In this document: positions 1 through 8,927 of the stretch, piece after piece | Layout: each line of letters begins with the position of its first letter | Position numbering within the stretch: the first letter of the stretch is position 1 | Origin: Mucilaginibacter myungsuensis | GTDB lineage: Bacteria; Bacteroidota; Bacteroidia; Sphingobacteriales; Sphingobacteriaceae | Direction of reading: 5' to 3' | Assembly (NCBI RefSeq): GCF_015222005.1 | Contig: NZ_JADFFL010000007.1 | Location: 62,001-126,000 of the forward strand | Length of the DNA stretch: 64,000 nucleotides | Notes under the pieces: model-generated | Told to the model about the DNA's origin: nothing | What the model saw: only the letters and a program-made list of their open reading frames with translations | Database searches by the model: none | Made by a program: the position numbers and the translations under genes

Positions 1-98
1 TGCCAGTAGGTTGATGTTTGGTATATCGGCGTCATTACCGCGCCGGTGCTTGGATCAGGTTCTTGGCCCGCGTGTATAGCTTTGGTCGCAAATTTCAT
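1..98 (-). CDS. Cystathionine gamma-synthase-family PLP enzyme, N-terminal fragment
   Basis: A reading frame on the minus strand starts at an ATG (98-96) and runs off the left edge. Its first 32 codons include [20 protein letters not shown], then TPIYQTSTY. This is the N-terminus typical of the Cys/Met-metabolism PLP enzymes (cystathionine gamma-synthase, cystathionine gamma-lyase, methionine gamma-lyase), where the AIHAGQ.PD..TGA...PIYQTSTY pattern is conserved. These cytoplasmic enzymes act in trans-sulfuration between cysteine, homocysteine and methionine. The Schiff-base lysine and the rest of the fold lie outside the window, so the exact reaction cannot be assigned. It follows the DUF4249 gene in the same direction after a gap of about 70 bases. 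Confidence 0.75.
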   Translation of the reverse strand, partial: MKFATKAIHAGQEPDPSTGAVMTPIYQTSTYW

Positions 99-169
99 TT
101 CGGTAGATCATTAATGTCAATGTAGACGCGACAAATGTACCGAACTTTATGTTTTGATAAACGACTTAA

Positions 170-1301
170 TTACCAAAATGACGGTTTGATCAGCGTCCCC
201 CTAATGGTGCAATCACCGCAAGCTATAGGCGCTGCGGAATTGTACCCCATTGGTACCGCCGGAGGGTTTGGACCGCCAAACAGCGTGTGATAATCTAAAG
301 GAGTATATTCATATCGGGTACTACAAGAATTCTCATTATAAGGACTATTTATCTGGTAGGATTGCCGGTAAGATCCGGGTAATGCGGCAGCTTCTATAAA
401 TATCCTTTTTTGCGCCAATGTACCGGCTGTAATAAAACCTATTACCGGTTCTTTAACATCATCCACTTTGTGAATATTCCCCGAACGACGAGCTTGGCAT
501 TGGATCGAACACGGTACCAAGTTTCTCAGTGGCGGCTTTCAATTGCTCATAGTACTCGTAAGCATCTATAGTTAACGGATACTGCTTCACCAATATACTA
601 TATCGTTGGGTCAATTTCTCGGATGAGGCGTCAATGAACAAAAGCAATTTATTATCAACCACATCATTAGTGAGCGCGAGTGTCGATGCCAAATGTATAT
701 CAGGCGATACATTATTACCCCAACAATGATTCACGTAAAATGTACGCGGCAATACGGTAACCCCATCATAATAATATTCGCTTCGTAAAAACGTGTTAAA
801 CTCCCAGGTTTCGTAATATTCCCACCTATAATAATGGGTAGCATTGGTGAGATCATGAGTACTGATATTCAGATAGACACCATTAGCCTGTATTCTAGTA
901 CCGACGCTATCTATTGGCGGCGAAACTTTGGCTTGCACAAGATCCGATAGGTAAGCGGCCCCGCTTTTGGTCACAATACGCAGCCGGTACCTGTCGGCGG
1001 CGCTAAGGTTATAAGACTGTGCTGCATAAACACCATTACCTTTTGCCGGTAAAGCAAAAGTCACACCTTTATCATTCTCTATAGTAACCGTGGCATCCAA
1101 CTCCGGCGCGGTAGTGCCTTTATTTTGAATGTCTACTGTCCTGCTCAGTTTAACTTTCGTGGAATCGGTCAAGTTTATAAAACCTTCGACCACGAGTATT
1201 TGCTTTACGGACGTTGACACATCCGGCATCCAAGGCTTTCTGCAAGATAACGAAAAGATAAAAAAAGCAAGTGCGCAGCCAAAACTAAAAAAGATCTTCA
1301 T
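170..1301 (-). pseudogene. DUF4249-type lipoprotein, split by a one-base frameshift
   Basis: The upstream part starts at 1301 with a lipoprotein signal (hydrophobic run, then FSLSC with Cys20) and reads as a DUF4249 protein, a Bacteroidota cell-envelope family of unknown function usually found with TonB-dependent receptors. The frame stops at 459 soon after VFDPMPSSS. The expected continuation (SGNIHKVDDVKEPVIGF, then a Cys-containing tail ending at 170) is in the next frame. Removing one base near 484-485 joins both into about 376 residues, a normal family length. So this is a recent frameshift, a sequence error or, less likely, recoding. No TonB receptor is adjacent. A possible -7 box (TATCTTTA, 1340-1333) precedes it. 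Confidence 0.7.
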
Positions 1302-1332
1302 CGATAAGGTTTCGTCATTTTTAACGATACCG

Positions 1333-1340
1333 TAAAGATA
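1333..1340 (-). promoter_or_regulatory. Candidate -7 box for the DUF4249 gene
   Basis: TATCTTTA on the minus strand differs by one base from the Bacteroidota -7 consensus TAnnTTTG and lies 31 bases before the ATG at 1301. A CTTG about 21 bases further upstream (1365-1362) could be the -33 element. Confidence 0.35.
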
Positions 1341-1371
1341 AAGATCTTGTTCAGATTTTTACAAGCGTTAA

Positions 1372-2844
1372 TTAATATGCCCTGGCGAACAACACCCTTT
1401 GTGTAGACGGTTTACCTGTACGGATACAAACGCCTTCTTCCTGCTTATTATCCAACGGGATACAACGGATGGTAGCCTTAGTTTCGTCTTTGATCAGTTG
1501 CTCGGTCTCCGGTGTGCCGTCCCAATGCGCTGACAGGAAACCCGGTTTTTCATCCAGCAAACGTTTAAACTCGTCGTAGGTATCAACCTCGGTGGTGTTA
1601 GCAGCGCGGAAGTCGAATGCTTTTTGGTAGATGTTCTGTTGTATCTCTTCCAATTTTGCTTCGATCAGATCGGCAAGGCCTTCCTGGTTTACGGTCTCTT
1701 TGGTTTTGGTATCGCGACGGGCCAATTCTACCGTGCCATTAGTCATATCACGGCTGCCGATGGCAACACGCAATGGAACACCTTTCAACTCATACTCGGC
1801 AAATTTCGCTCCCGGGCGATGGGTGTCGCGGTTATCAAATTTAATAGATATGCCTTTAGCCTTCAACTCTTTGGTCAAACCTTTAACATACTCGGTGATG
1901 TTATCCAACTCCTCCTGATGTTTGTAGATCGGTACTACAACTACCTGGATAGGTGCCAATTTTGGAGGTAATACCAAACCGGCATCATCAGAGTGAGCCA
2001 TGATCAGCGCGCCGATCAAACGGGTAGATACACCCCATGACGTTGCCCAAACAAAGTCCTGAACGTTCACTTTATTGGTAAACTTCACATCGAACGCTTT
2101 AGCAAAATTTTGACCTAAAAAGTGCGACGTACCAGCTTGTAAAGCTTTACCGTCCTGCATCAAGGCTTCGATGCAATAGGTCTCTAAAGCGCCTGCAAAA
2201 CGTTCGTTAGCTGATTTTTTACCACGCACTACCGGTACGCCCATCCAGTTCTCGGCAAAATCGGCATACACGTTCAGCATTTGCTCGGTTTCGGCGATAG
2301 CTTCTTCCGGCGTTGCGTGCGCGGTGTGGCCTTCTTGCCATAAAAACTCGGTAGTACGTAAGAACATACGGGTACGCATTTCCCAGCGCACCACGTTAGC
2401 CCATTGATTAACCAGGATAGGCAGATCACGATAAGATTGGATCCAGCCTCGGTAAGTATTCCAAATGATGGTCTCGGACGTTGGCCGAACGATCAGTTCT
2501 TCTTCCAGTTTAGCATCTTCGTCTACAACGATGTTGCCGTTACCGTCGTTCTTTAGACGATAGTGGGTAACTACAGCGCATTCTTTGGCAAAACCATCAA
2601 CGTGGCTGGCCTCCTTGCTAAAAAAAGACTTGGGTATAAACAGCGGGAAATAAGCGTTAACGTGGCCGGTCTCTTTAAACATGCCGTCTAAAACAGATTG
2701 CATTTTCTCCCAGATAGAGTAGCCGTAGGGCTTAATTACCATACAACCTTTTACCGGTGCATATTCGGCCAGATCGGCCTTTATCACCAGCTCGTTATAC
2801 CATGCAGAGTAGTCTTCTTCTTTACTTACGATACCTTTGCTCAT
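1372..2844 (-). CDS. proS: Prolyl-tRNA synthetase (archaeal/eukaryote-like short type)
   Basis: This cytoplasmic class II aminoacyl-tRNA synthetase charges tRNA-Pro with proline. The 490-residue protein has the class II core (RPTSET at 120-125; [15 protein letters not shown] at about 163-177) followed by an anticodon-binding domain and a C-terminal zinc-like domain. It ends in FARAY, the conserved terminal tyrosine of the short, archaeal/eukaryote-like ProRS form that lacks the INS editing insertion of the E. coli type. The start at 2844 ([16 protein letters not shown]) fits family N-termini. It is divergent from the Gly-rich lipoprotein gene and stands alone. Family assignment is firm. Confidence 0.97.
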   Translation of the reverse strand: MSKGIVSKEEDYSAWYNELVIKADLAEYAPVKGCMVIKPYGYSIWEKMQSVLDGMFKETGHVNAYFPLFIPKSFFSKEASHVDGFAKECAVVTHYRLKNDGNGNIVVDEDAKLEEELIVRPTSETIIWNTYRGWIQSYRDLPILVNQWANVVRWEMRTRMFLRTTEFLWQEGHTAHATPEEAIAETEQMLNVYADFAENWMGVPVVRGKKSANERFAGALETYCIEALMQDGKALQAGTSHFLGQNFAKAFDVKFTNKVNVQDFVWATSWGVSTRLIGALIMAHSDDAGLVLPPKLAPIQVVVVPIYKHQEELDNITEYVKGLTKELKAKGISIKFDNRDTHRPGAKFAEYELKGVPLRVAIGSRDMTNGTVELARRDTKTKETVNQEGLADLIEAKLEEIQQNIYQKAFDFRAANTTEVDTYDEFKRLLDEKPGFLSAHWDGTPETEQLIKDETKATIRCIPLDNKQEEGVCIRTGKPSTQRVLFARAY

Positions 2845-2952
2845 TTCAGCGCTTTATTATTAATTTTATTTTGCAATAATGTTAAACCATTGCACGTTTG
2901 GTTGGTCTTACTAAGGTAACCTGACACACAATGTTACCTCCCAATTAATTTT

Positions 2953-2960
2953 TACCTTTG
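2953..2960 (+). promoter_or_regulatory. Bacteroidota -7 promoter box
   Basis: TACCTTTG matches the TAnnTTTG consensus exactly. It would place the transcript start near 2966, about 70 bases before the ATG at 3039, and so argues against the upstream in-frame start at 2958. The -33 element is weak. Confidence 0.5.
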
Positions 2961-3038
2961 CGTTACCGTGCAACGCGGTCAAATTTATTAAATTTAAAGT
3001 TTAATTGGCTTTTTAGATCTAAAATACAACACACATAC

Positions 3039-3932
3039 ATGAAACGGAACATAATATTAGGGATGGTGCTGATGGGTGCGTTGGCATTAAGTTCCTGCTC
3101 GACAACACAAATGGCGACCAACAAGGTAGCTAAGGACGACGACGTTTATTACTCTGAGGCCAAAGCCGGTGCCGCTCCTGTTTACGTATCTGCCCCGCAG
3201 CAACCGCAACAGGACAGGTATAATAACTATAACGACGATGACTACTATTACTACGATAGTTATGCATCGCGCATAAATCGTTTCGGTTACTATTCCCCTT
3301 TTGGCTACTACAATGACCTTTACGCAGGTTACAGTCCTTTCTACGGCAGCAACTGGCGCTTTGGCGTGGGTGTAGGCCTTGGTTGGGGTAACGCATGGGG
3401 TTGGGGTTACAACAACCCATTCTCTTACGGGTATTACGATCCTTTCCTTTATGGCAGCTTCGGTTATAGCCCATGGGGCTTTAATAACTTTGGCTGGGGC
3501 GGTGGCTATGGATACGGTTGGGGCGGTGGTTATGGCTGGGGCGGCGGCTACCCGATCTACGGTGGTGGCGGTTTAGCATCAGGCACAGCAAGACCATATC
3601 GCGGATCAGGCGCACCGGGTAATCCAATGGTGAACCGTTCGTCTAATAACGTAGGTTACAATGGTAACTATCCAATGAATAACGCTTACCCGGGCAGACC
3701 GCAAGTGGCAGGATCTACCGCAGGCAGCCGCCAGGCAGTTAACAGCTATGGCAATCAACAAGGTAACAATACTAATGCCCGGCCTACCAGAACTGATGCT
3801 CCGCGTCAGGTTTATACACCACAGGTACAATCATCCCCTCCACCAAGCAGCAGTGGCGGAGGCGGCGGCGGTCGTTCATCATCAGGTGGTGGTGGCGGAG
3901 GCGGCGGTGGCGCACGCCCGGTGAGGCCATAA
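3039..3932 (+). CDS. Gly/Tyr-rich lipoprotein with poly-glycine tail
   Basis: A 297-residue protein read from the ATG at 3039, which begins a lipoprotein signal (MKRNIILG..., lipobox LSSC with Cys at about residue 19). The frame is open back to 2958, but that start would precede the signal peptide and overlap the promoter. The mature part is low-complexity: Tyr/Asp-rich (YNNYNDDDYYYYD), then Tyr/Gly/Trp/Phe repeats (YGWGGGYGWGGGYP), then Asn/Gln/Pro/Ser-rich, ending in two poly-Gly runs. No catalytic domain is visible. It is probably an outer-membrane or surface lipoprotein of structural or adhesive type. It lies 39 bases upstream of the FadL-like gene in the same direction. Confidence 0.75.
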   Translation: MKRNIILGMVLMGALALSSCSTTQMATNKVAKDDDVYYSEAKAGAAPVYVSAPQQPQQDRYNNYNDDDYYYYDSYASRINRFGYYSPFGYYNDLYAGYSPFYGSNWRFGVGVGLGWGNAWGWGYNNPFSYGYYDPFLYGSFGYSPWGFNNFGWGGGYGYGWGGGYGWGGGYPIYGGGGLASGTARPYRGSGAPGNPMVNRSSNNVGYNGNYPMNNAYPGRPQVAGSTAGSRQAVNSYGNQQGNNTNARPTRTDAPRQVYTPQVQSSPPPSSSGGGGGGRSSSGGGGGGGGGARPVRP

Positions 3933-3971
3933 GTTATCTACTAAAAACAACAAGATCTTACATTTCGATCA

Positions 3972-5489
3972 ATGAAACCTAAATATCTACTGACCGCGGT
4001 CGCTATAGTAGCAGCTGCACAGACCGGCTTTGCCCAATACTCGCAAGACGCGTTGCGTTTTTCGCAAACGCAAACCGGCAACACATCACGCATAAAAGCC
4101 ATTGGTAACGCGGGCACAGCCGTTGGTGGCGACCTAAGTTCGATAGGTGGTAACCCGGCCGGTCTAGGTTTCTTTACCCGGTCCGAGATAAGTATCACGC
4201 CCGAGTTCAACGGGTCAAACATCAATTCGCTTTACCAGGGCAACAGCATGAATAGCTCTAAAGGCAGCCTTAACCTGGCTAATGTGGCGGCAGTGATCTA
4301 TTCAAGGTTATACAACAACAGCAGCGACAAAAGCCAGGGTTGGCTTAGCCTTAACTTTGGTATATCCTATAACCGCACGGCTAATTATTACGAGGATGTA
4401 ACTTATGGCGGCACCAACCGCAGCAACAGCATCACCGATTTTTATGCCAATGATGCTAATAATAACAAGGCCAGCAACACAGCAGGTGACATTTATGATA
4501 ACACACTTGGCCGCTGGGCATACGATCAAAACCTGATCGATTATTACGCAGGCGACACTTACCGATCTAATGCTACCAATCCCGTAGCAGGGCAAAGCAT
4601 TAACCCTAATGGTTACGCCCAAATGAGTACTGCTTACCGCACAGGTGGCCAGTCCGAGCTTAGTTTATCTGCGGGTGCCAACTACAGCAATAAGTTCTAT
4701 TTTGGTGTAGGTGTCGGTATTGCTAATATCCGCTATAATACCACCACTCGTTTTGTAGAAAATGGTAACGCTAACGTGATCACCGATTTTGGACCGCCCA
4801 TTGTTACCGCTACCCGACCATATATCAATACTTACAGCCAAGATCAATCGACAACCGGAACAGGTTTCAACTTAAAGGCAGGCTTTATTTTTAAACCGGT
4901 TAACGCGGTACGTTTAGGCGCATCTGTAACCACCCCTACCTGGTATAACATTGACGATAATTATAATGAAGAAATGGCTACCCGTCTTAACGGAACTAAC
5001 CAATTTGTACCAACAGCTAATTATCCTTTTAGATATAACCTTACCACGCCATTTAAAGCAACAGGTGGTATAGCAGTATTTATTAAAGATTACGGCTTTA
5101 TCAGCGGCGATGTAGAGTATCTGGATTATTCAGCATCTCGCTTAAGCGGCGATTACAGCGCGACACGCGATAACAATGACATCAGGACGCTTTATCAGTC
5201 GGCGGTTAATTCACGCATTGGTGCAGAGGCTCGGCTGAGCAGCGAATTCTTCTTACGCGGTGGTTACGGCATACAAGGTAGTCCGTTAAAGAGCAATGGC
5301 AGTGACATCAAAACAGCCAGCGGTGGTTTAGGCTATCGTAGCGGCGATTACTACATCGACCTGACCTATAGCCGCATGGATTACGGTTCACAAAGCGTGT
5401 ATCCTTACGAGATAGGTACTGCCAGCCCGGTAGCAACGCTAAACAGAACGATCAACAACGTTTTCGCAACGGTAGGTTTCCGCTTCTAA
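3972..5489 (+). CDS. FadL/OmpP1-like outer membrane beta-barrel protein
   Basis: A 505-residue protein with an N-terminal signal peptide (cleavage probably after GFAQ, about residue 22). The mature start (DALRFSQTQTGNTSR, then GNAGTAVGGDLSSIGGNPAGL) is the hatch-like N-terminus of Bacteroidota proteins related to the FadL/OmpP1 family. Alternating hydrophobic beta strands follow, ending in the aromatic-terminated strand NNVFATVGFRF, typical of an outer-membrane barrel. FadL relatives take up long-chain fatty acids or other hydrophobic compounds; the substrate here is unknown. It is probably co-transcribed with the upstream lipoprotein and is followed by a strong terminator. Confidence 0.88.
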   Translation: MKPKYLLTAVAIVAAAQTGFAQYSQDALRFSQTQTGNTSRIKAIGNAGTAVGGDLSSIGGNPAGLGFFTRSEISITPEFNGSNINSLYQGNSMNSSKGSLNLANVAAVIYSRLYNNSSDKSQGWLSLNFGISYNRTANYYEDVTYGGTNRSNSITDFYANDANNNKASNTAGDIYDNTLGRWAYDQNLIDYYAGDTYRSNATNPVAGQSINPNGYAQMSTAYRTGGQSELSLSAGANYSNKFYFGVGVGIANIRYNTTTRFVENGNANVITDFGPPIVTATRPYINTYSQDQSTTGTGFNLKAGFIFKPVNAVRLGASVTTPTWYNIDDNYNEEMATRLNGTNQFVPTANYPFRYNLTTPFKATGGIAVFIKDYGFISGDVEYLDYSASRLSGDYSATRDNNDIRTLYQSAVNSRIGAEARLSSEFFLRGGYGIQGSPLKSNGSDIKTASGGLGYRSGDYYIDLTYSRMDYGSQSVYPYEIGTASPVATLNRTINNVFATVGFRF

Positions 5490-5506
5490 ACAAACCTATC
5501 AAACAT

Positions 5507-5548
5507 AAAAAGAGAGGGCTATGTAGTGATACATGGCCCTCTCTTTTT
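5507..5548 (+). terminator. Rho-independent terminator after the FadL-like gene
   Basis: The inverted repeat AGAGAGGGC.ATGTA / TACATGGCCCTCTCT with a GTGA loop is flanked by an A-run and followed by TTTTT. It can act in both directions, so it may also end the small minus-strand gene at 5574-5684. Confidence 0.85.
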
Positions 5549-5573
5549 ATGTTATATTTCAATAAATGATGCG

Positions 5574-5684
5574 TTAAATAAGTGCCATTACCATAAAGGC
5601 AACAAGGATAACGATCAGGTAAGATATCATCAAGGTCATAGTTTGGCGGTCGTTGATACGCCTAAGTTTTTCTTCGGGTGTCAT
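5574..5684 (-). CDS. Small single-pass membrane protein (36 aa)
   Basis: A short frame read from the ATG at 5684 on the minus strand. The product starts MTPEEKLRRINDRQTM (charged, probably cytoplasmic helix) and continues into one hydrophobic helix of about 20 residues (LMISYLIVILVAFMVMALI) that runs to the C-terminus. This is the layout of a single-spanning small membrane protein. It occupies an otherwise empty interval between the FadL-like terminator and the MOSC gene, and the terminator at 5507-5548 also works in its direction. No function can be given, and chance coding is possible at this length. Confidence 0.5.
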   Translation of the reverse strand: MTPEEKLRRINDRQTMTLMISYLIVILVAFMVMALI

Positions 5685-5791
5685 TGGTGTGGTAAATTGC
5701 GATAACGTACACGTTTACAGCGGCTAATTTATGTAAAGTTTAAATTACCTGCAAGTTAGATCGCAAATAAATTAGATCTTAATTAAGGCTG

Positions 5792-5822
5792 TTGATCTAT
5801 TGCCGGCGATCTGTTATTTTTG
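5792..5822 (+). promoter_or_regulatory. Promoter of the MOSC gene
   Basis: TTG at 5792-5794 (-33) and TATTTTTG at 5815-5822 (-7, exact TAnnTTTG) are separated by 20 bases, close to the Bacteroidota spacing. The ATG follows 23 bases downstream at 5846. Confidence 0.6.
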
Positions 5823-5845
5823 CGCCGTTTAATAGCTAAAGTACC

Positions 5846-6685
5846 ATGCTAACTATCAGTTCGTTGTTTATTTACCCGATAAAATCTTTGGGCGGCATAT
5901 CGTTAACATCGTCGCAGATCACATCGCGCGGATTGCTTTATGACCGTCGCTGGATGCTGATCAATGACGATAATAAATTTATCTCCCAGCGTGAATATCC
6001 GCAAATGGCGCTTTGTAAAACGGAGCTGGTGCCTGATGGTATCAAAGTGGTGTTTAAGCATAATGATGATATACTAATCCCATTCGATGCACCGGCGATC
6101 GGCCGCGCCGAGGTGACCATTTGGGATGATACCTGCACGGCCGATATTGTTTGCCTTGAGGCTGCCGAATGGTTCAGTAAAGTATTGGGCGTAAACTGCC
6201 GGTTGGTTTACATGCCGGAAGATTCCCGTCGACCGGTAGACCCGGAATATGCTCCTGACGATAAGATCAACTCTTTTAGTGATGGGTACCCCTGTCTGCT
6301 GATCGGCGAAGCATCGCTGACCGACCTGAGCGAACGCTGTGGCGAGATCATTCTTATGGACCGCTTTAGGCCGAATATTGTGTTTACCGGAGGTGCCCCC
6401 TATGCTGAAGATGAGATGGCACATTTTAAGATCAATAACATCGACTTTTATGGCGTGAAGATCTGCGCCCGCTGCCCTATCCCCGGCATCGATCAGGAAA
6501 CAGCCGCACGCACCAAAGAGCCACTGAAAACCCTGGCGCGTTACCGCAAAAAGAACAACAAAATATACATGGGCCAAAACCTGATCCACACCGGCGAGGG
6601 CACACTTAATATAGGCGATGTGCTACACATACTAAGTACCAAACCCGCCACCGTGTTTAACGAAGAGGTTGGCGAGGTGCGATAA
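5846..6685 (+). CDS. MOSC domain-containing protein
   Basis: A 279-residue cytoplasmic protein with an N-terminal MOSC beta-barrel domain (starts MLTISSLFIYPIKSLGG; RGLLYDRRWMLID-like segment at about 30-40) and a C-terminal MOSC domain. MOSC domains bind the molybdenum cofactor or carry sulfur in molybdenum-cofactor sulfurases, and in mARC/YcbX-like N-hydroxylated-base reductases. The conserved cysteine pair lies in CARCPIPGID (Cys at about 207 and 210). No C-terminal ferredoxin domain is present, so unlike YcbX it would need a separate electron donor. It is monocistronic with its own promoter. The substrate is unknown. Confidence 0.85.
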   Translation: MLTISSLFIYPIKSLGGISLTSSQITSRGLLYDRRWMLINDDNKFISQREYPQMALCKTELVPDGIKVVFKHNDDILIPFDAPAIGRAEVTIWDDTCTADIVCLEAAEWFSKVLGVNCRLVYMPEDSRRPVDPEYAPDDKINSFSDGYPCLLIGEASLTDLSERCGEIILMDRFRPNIVFTGGAPYAEDEMAHFKINNIDFYGVKICARCPIPGIDQETAARTKEPLKTLARYRKKNNKIYMGQNLIHTGEGTLNIGDVLHILSTKPATVFNEEVGEVR

Positions 6686-6740
6686 ACCCTCGCATCGGGC
6701 CAAATTCACATCGGTACTTCACAGATCCGAAATTTTCTGT

Positions 6741-6748
6741 TATGTTTG
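6741..6748 (+). promoter_or_regulatory. -7 promoter box for the PASTA-rhodanese-mltG operon
   Basis: TATGTTTG fits TAnnTTTG exactly and lies 17 bases before the ATG at 6765. The -33 element is not obvious. Confidence 0.5.
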
Positions 6749-6764
6749 ATCTACATAAAAAGCA

Positions 6765-7547
6765 ATGGGCAAACTCTGGGCATACTTTAAAACAAAAGCT
6801 TTTCTGAAGAATTTATTGGGTGCTATTGGCGTTGTTGTCGGCATTGTGCTGATCGCGTTCTTTAGTCTCAGCTACTATACCCGTCATGGCGAAGGCATCC
6901 CCGTGCCATCTTTAAAAGGGCTCACCAAAGAGCGCGCCATGGCTATACTTGACGAGCAAGGTTTTGAATACAAAATAGATTCGGTTTACGTGCCCGATAA
7001 AGTACCCGGTACCGTTACCGAACAGGATCCTGATGCAGGCACCAACGTTAAAGAAGGCCGTACCATCTATTTGATGGTAGTTACCACATTAGCCCCTAAC
7101 GTTACCTTACCCGACCTGAAAGACAATACTTATTTAGAAGCGGTTGCCATACTGGCCAACTACGGCCTGAAAGTTGGCGACACCACCTATCGCGCGGATA
7201 TTGCCCGCAACCACGTGTTAGAGGTCACTTTCAGCGGTCGTGCACTTAGTACCGGCGACAAACTGCCAAAGGGATCGGTCGTTGATCTGGTATTGGGCGA
7301 TGGCGCGGGCGCTGCCGAGCAAGAGATACCCGACCTGGTAAATATGGATCTGGATGCCGCTAAAATGGCTATTAAAGGTATAGGATTGGCTGTGGGTGAT
7401 GTGATCTACCAAGGCCCAATAACCGATTCAGCTAATTTGGTGGTGGTACAACAGTTCCCCGCCCGTACCGATTCTACGAGTAAAGTAAGTATAGGCACCC
7501 GCGTTAACCTAACCGTTAGCCAAGGTAAAAAGCTTGATGAACAGTAA
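6765..7547 (+). CDS. PASTA-domain membrane protein
   Basis: A 260-residue protein with a short cytoplasmic N-terminus, one transmembrane helix (about residues 18-38) and three extracytoplasmic PASTA repeats (about 45-110, 113-182 and 187-256). Each carries the typical VPxLxxxTxxxAxxxL pattern (for example PSLKGLTKERAM; PDLKDNTYLEAV; PDLVNMDLDAAK). PASTA domains bind muropeptides or beta-lactams in kinases and penicillin-binding proteins; here there is no kinase or transpeptidase domain. Its 3' end overlaps the rhodanese gene by 11 bases, and it heads a tight gene run including mltG, consistent with a cell-wall role. Confidence 0.88.
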   Translation: MGKLWAYFKTKAFLKNLLGAIGVVVGIVLIAFFSLSYYTRHGEGIPVPSLKGLTKERAMAILDEQGFEYKIDSVYVPDKVPGTVTEQDPDAGTNVKEGRTIYLMVVTTLAPNVTLPDLKDNTYLEAVAILANYGLKVGDTTYRADIARNHVLEVTFSGRALSTGDKLPKGSVVDLVLGDGAGAAEQEIPDLVNMDLDAAKMAIKGIGLAVGDVIYQGPITDSANLVVVQQFPARTDSTSKVSIGTRVNLTVSQGKKLDEQ

Positions 7548-7845
7548 TAATATTTCGGCTGCGGAGTTTATCGAGCGTATTAGCAATGGCGAAAAATTGA
7601 ACCTGCTGGATGTGCGCGAACCTATCGAGTACCACTCATTTAACCTGGGCGGGGAGAATATCCCCTTGGGAAAATTGCCCGATGCTTTGCCTCTGGATGA
7701 TATCGACACGGATGACGAGATCATTATGATCTGTAAAGCAGGCCTACGCAGCGGTACAGCGCAATCAATTTTGCAACAGAATGGTTATACCAATGTGCGT
7801 AACCTAACGGGCGGTTTATTAGCCGTGCAAAAACTCAAACAATAA
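7537..7845 (+). CDS. Rhodanese-like domain protein
   Basis: A 102-residue single-domain rhodanese, read from the ATG at 7537; the TTG just before it is also in frame but less likely. Rhodaneses transfer sulfane sulfur through a persulfide on the active-site cysteine. The active loop is ICKAGLRSG with Cys66, and LLDVREPIEYHSFNLGG is the usual CH2A-like motif near the N-terminus. The gene overlaps the PASTA frame by 11 bases, suggesting translational coupling, and precedes mltG by 26 bases. The physiological partner is not evident. Confidence 0.9.
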   Translation: MNSNNISAAEFIERISNGEKLNLLDVREPIEYHSFNLGGENIPLGKLPDALPLDDIDTDDEIIMICKAGLRSGTAQSILQQNGYTNVRNLTGGLLAVQKLKQ

Positions 7846-7871
7846 TTAAAAAGTTTTTTTTTCGAGATATC

Positions 7872-8924
7872 ATGAGCAACCAGCAACCATCATCCGGACG
7901 CTTTAAAAAATTCATCTTCGCGCTGGTGGGGATCATCATATTAGCGCTTGGCGGCACAGGGTTGTTCTACTATCTGCGTTTCTTTGGGCCGAACGTTACC
8001 GATAACAAAGAATACCTATACATCCGTACCGGCGCTACCTATCAGGACGTGTTAGATTCTATCAAAACCAATGAGATAGTTAAAGACACAACGACCTTCA
8101 AGTGGGCTGCCGAGAACATGAAATACACCGGCCGTGTTAAGCCGGGCCGTTACCGTTTAGATGCCGGCATGAGCAACCGCGCGCTGATCAACAGATTAGC
8201 TTCAGGCACGCAGGAGCCGGTGAAGATCAAGTTCACTAACTTCCGTTTAAAGGAGCAGTTCGCTGCGTTTTTAGGAAAACACATGGAACCGGATTCGGCA
8301 GCGTTCTATCGCCTGATAGATTCGGCAAGGTACGTGGAGCAATTTGGTTTTAATACCGATAACGTTTACGTGATGTTTATGCCCGACAGTTACGAGATGT
8401 ACTGGAACACCACGCCCGAAAAGCTTTTTAAACGTATGCACACGCATTACACTACTTTTTGGACAGCCGAGCGTAAACAGAAAGCCGAAGCACAGGGCCT
8501 CACCCCTATCCAGGCATCGATATTAGCCTCTATAGTGGATTCTGAAGCTTTATTTGATGACGAAATGCCGACCATAGCTGGTCTGTATCTGAACCGTTTA
8601 CATAAAGGCATTTTATTACAAGCCGACCCTACCGTGATCTTTGCTGTACACGACTTTACCATACGCCGGGTATTAAACAAGCATTTGGTCTATAACTCGC
8701 CTTACAATACTTATATATACAAAGGCTTACCTCCCGGACCGATCATGATGCCATCAGTAAATGCCGTTAAGGCCGTACTTGATCCTGTGAAAAGTAATTA
8801 CATTTTTATGGTAGCTAAAGAAGATTTTTCGGGACGTCATAACTTCGCTGCGAACGAAGCAGAACACAACATCAACGCCAAGAAATTCCGCAAGGCATTG
8901 GACGCGCGTAATATCAAGAAATAA
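7872..8924 (+). CDS. mltG: Endolytic murein transglycosylase MltG
   Basis: A 350-residue inner-membrane protein with one N-terminal transmembrane helix (about 14-34), a LysM-like linker region and a YceG catalytic domain. MltG cleaves nascent glycan strands in the periplasm and is thought to end peptidoglycan polymerisation. The catalytic glutamate is E225 in ASIVDSEA, followed by the conserved MPTIAGLYLNRL and LQADPTVIF segments and SPYNTYIYKGLPPGPI. Length and motif order are standard for the family. It lies between the rhodanese and thioesterase genes (3-base gap to the latter). Confidence 0.95.
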   Translation: MSNQQPSSGRFKKFIFALVGIIILALGGTGLFYYLRFFGPNVTDNKEYLYIRTGATYQDVLDSIKTNEIVKDTTTFKWAAENMKYTGRVKPGRYRLDAGMSNRALINRLASGTQEPVKIKFTNFRLKEQFAAFLGKHMEPDSAAFYRLIDSARYVEQFGFNTDNVYVMFMPDSYEMYWNTTPEKLFKRMHTHYTTFWTAERKQKAEAQGLTPIQASILASIVDSEALFDDEMPTIAGLYLNRLHKGILLQADPTVIFAVHDFTIRRVLNKHLVYNSPYNTYIYKGLPPGPIMMPSVNAVKAVLDPVKSNYIFMVAKEDFSGRHNFAANEAEHNINAKKFRKALDARNIKK

Positions 8925-8927
8925 GGA

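Noticed and set aside
3130..3474. Long minus-strand frame inside the Gly-rich lipoprotein gene
   Set aside because: It is antisense to a low-complexity coding region and has a biased Arg/Cys/Ser/Asn composition.
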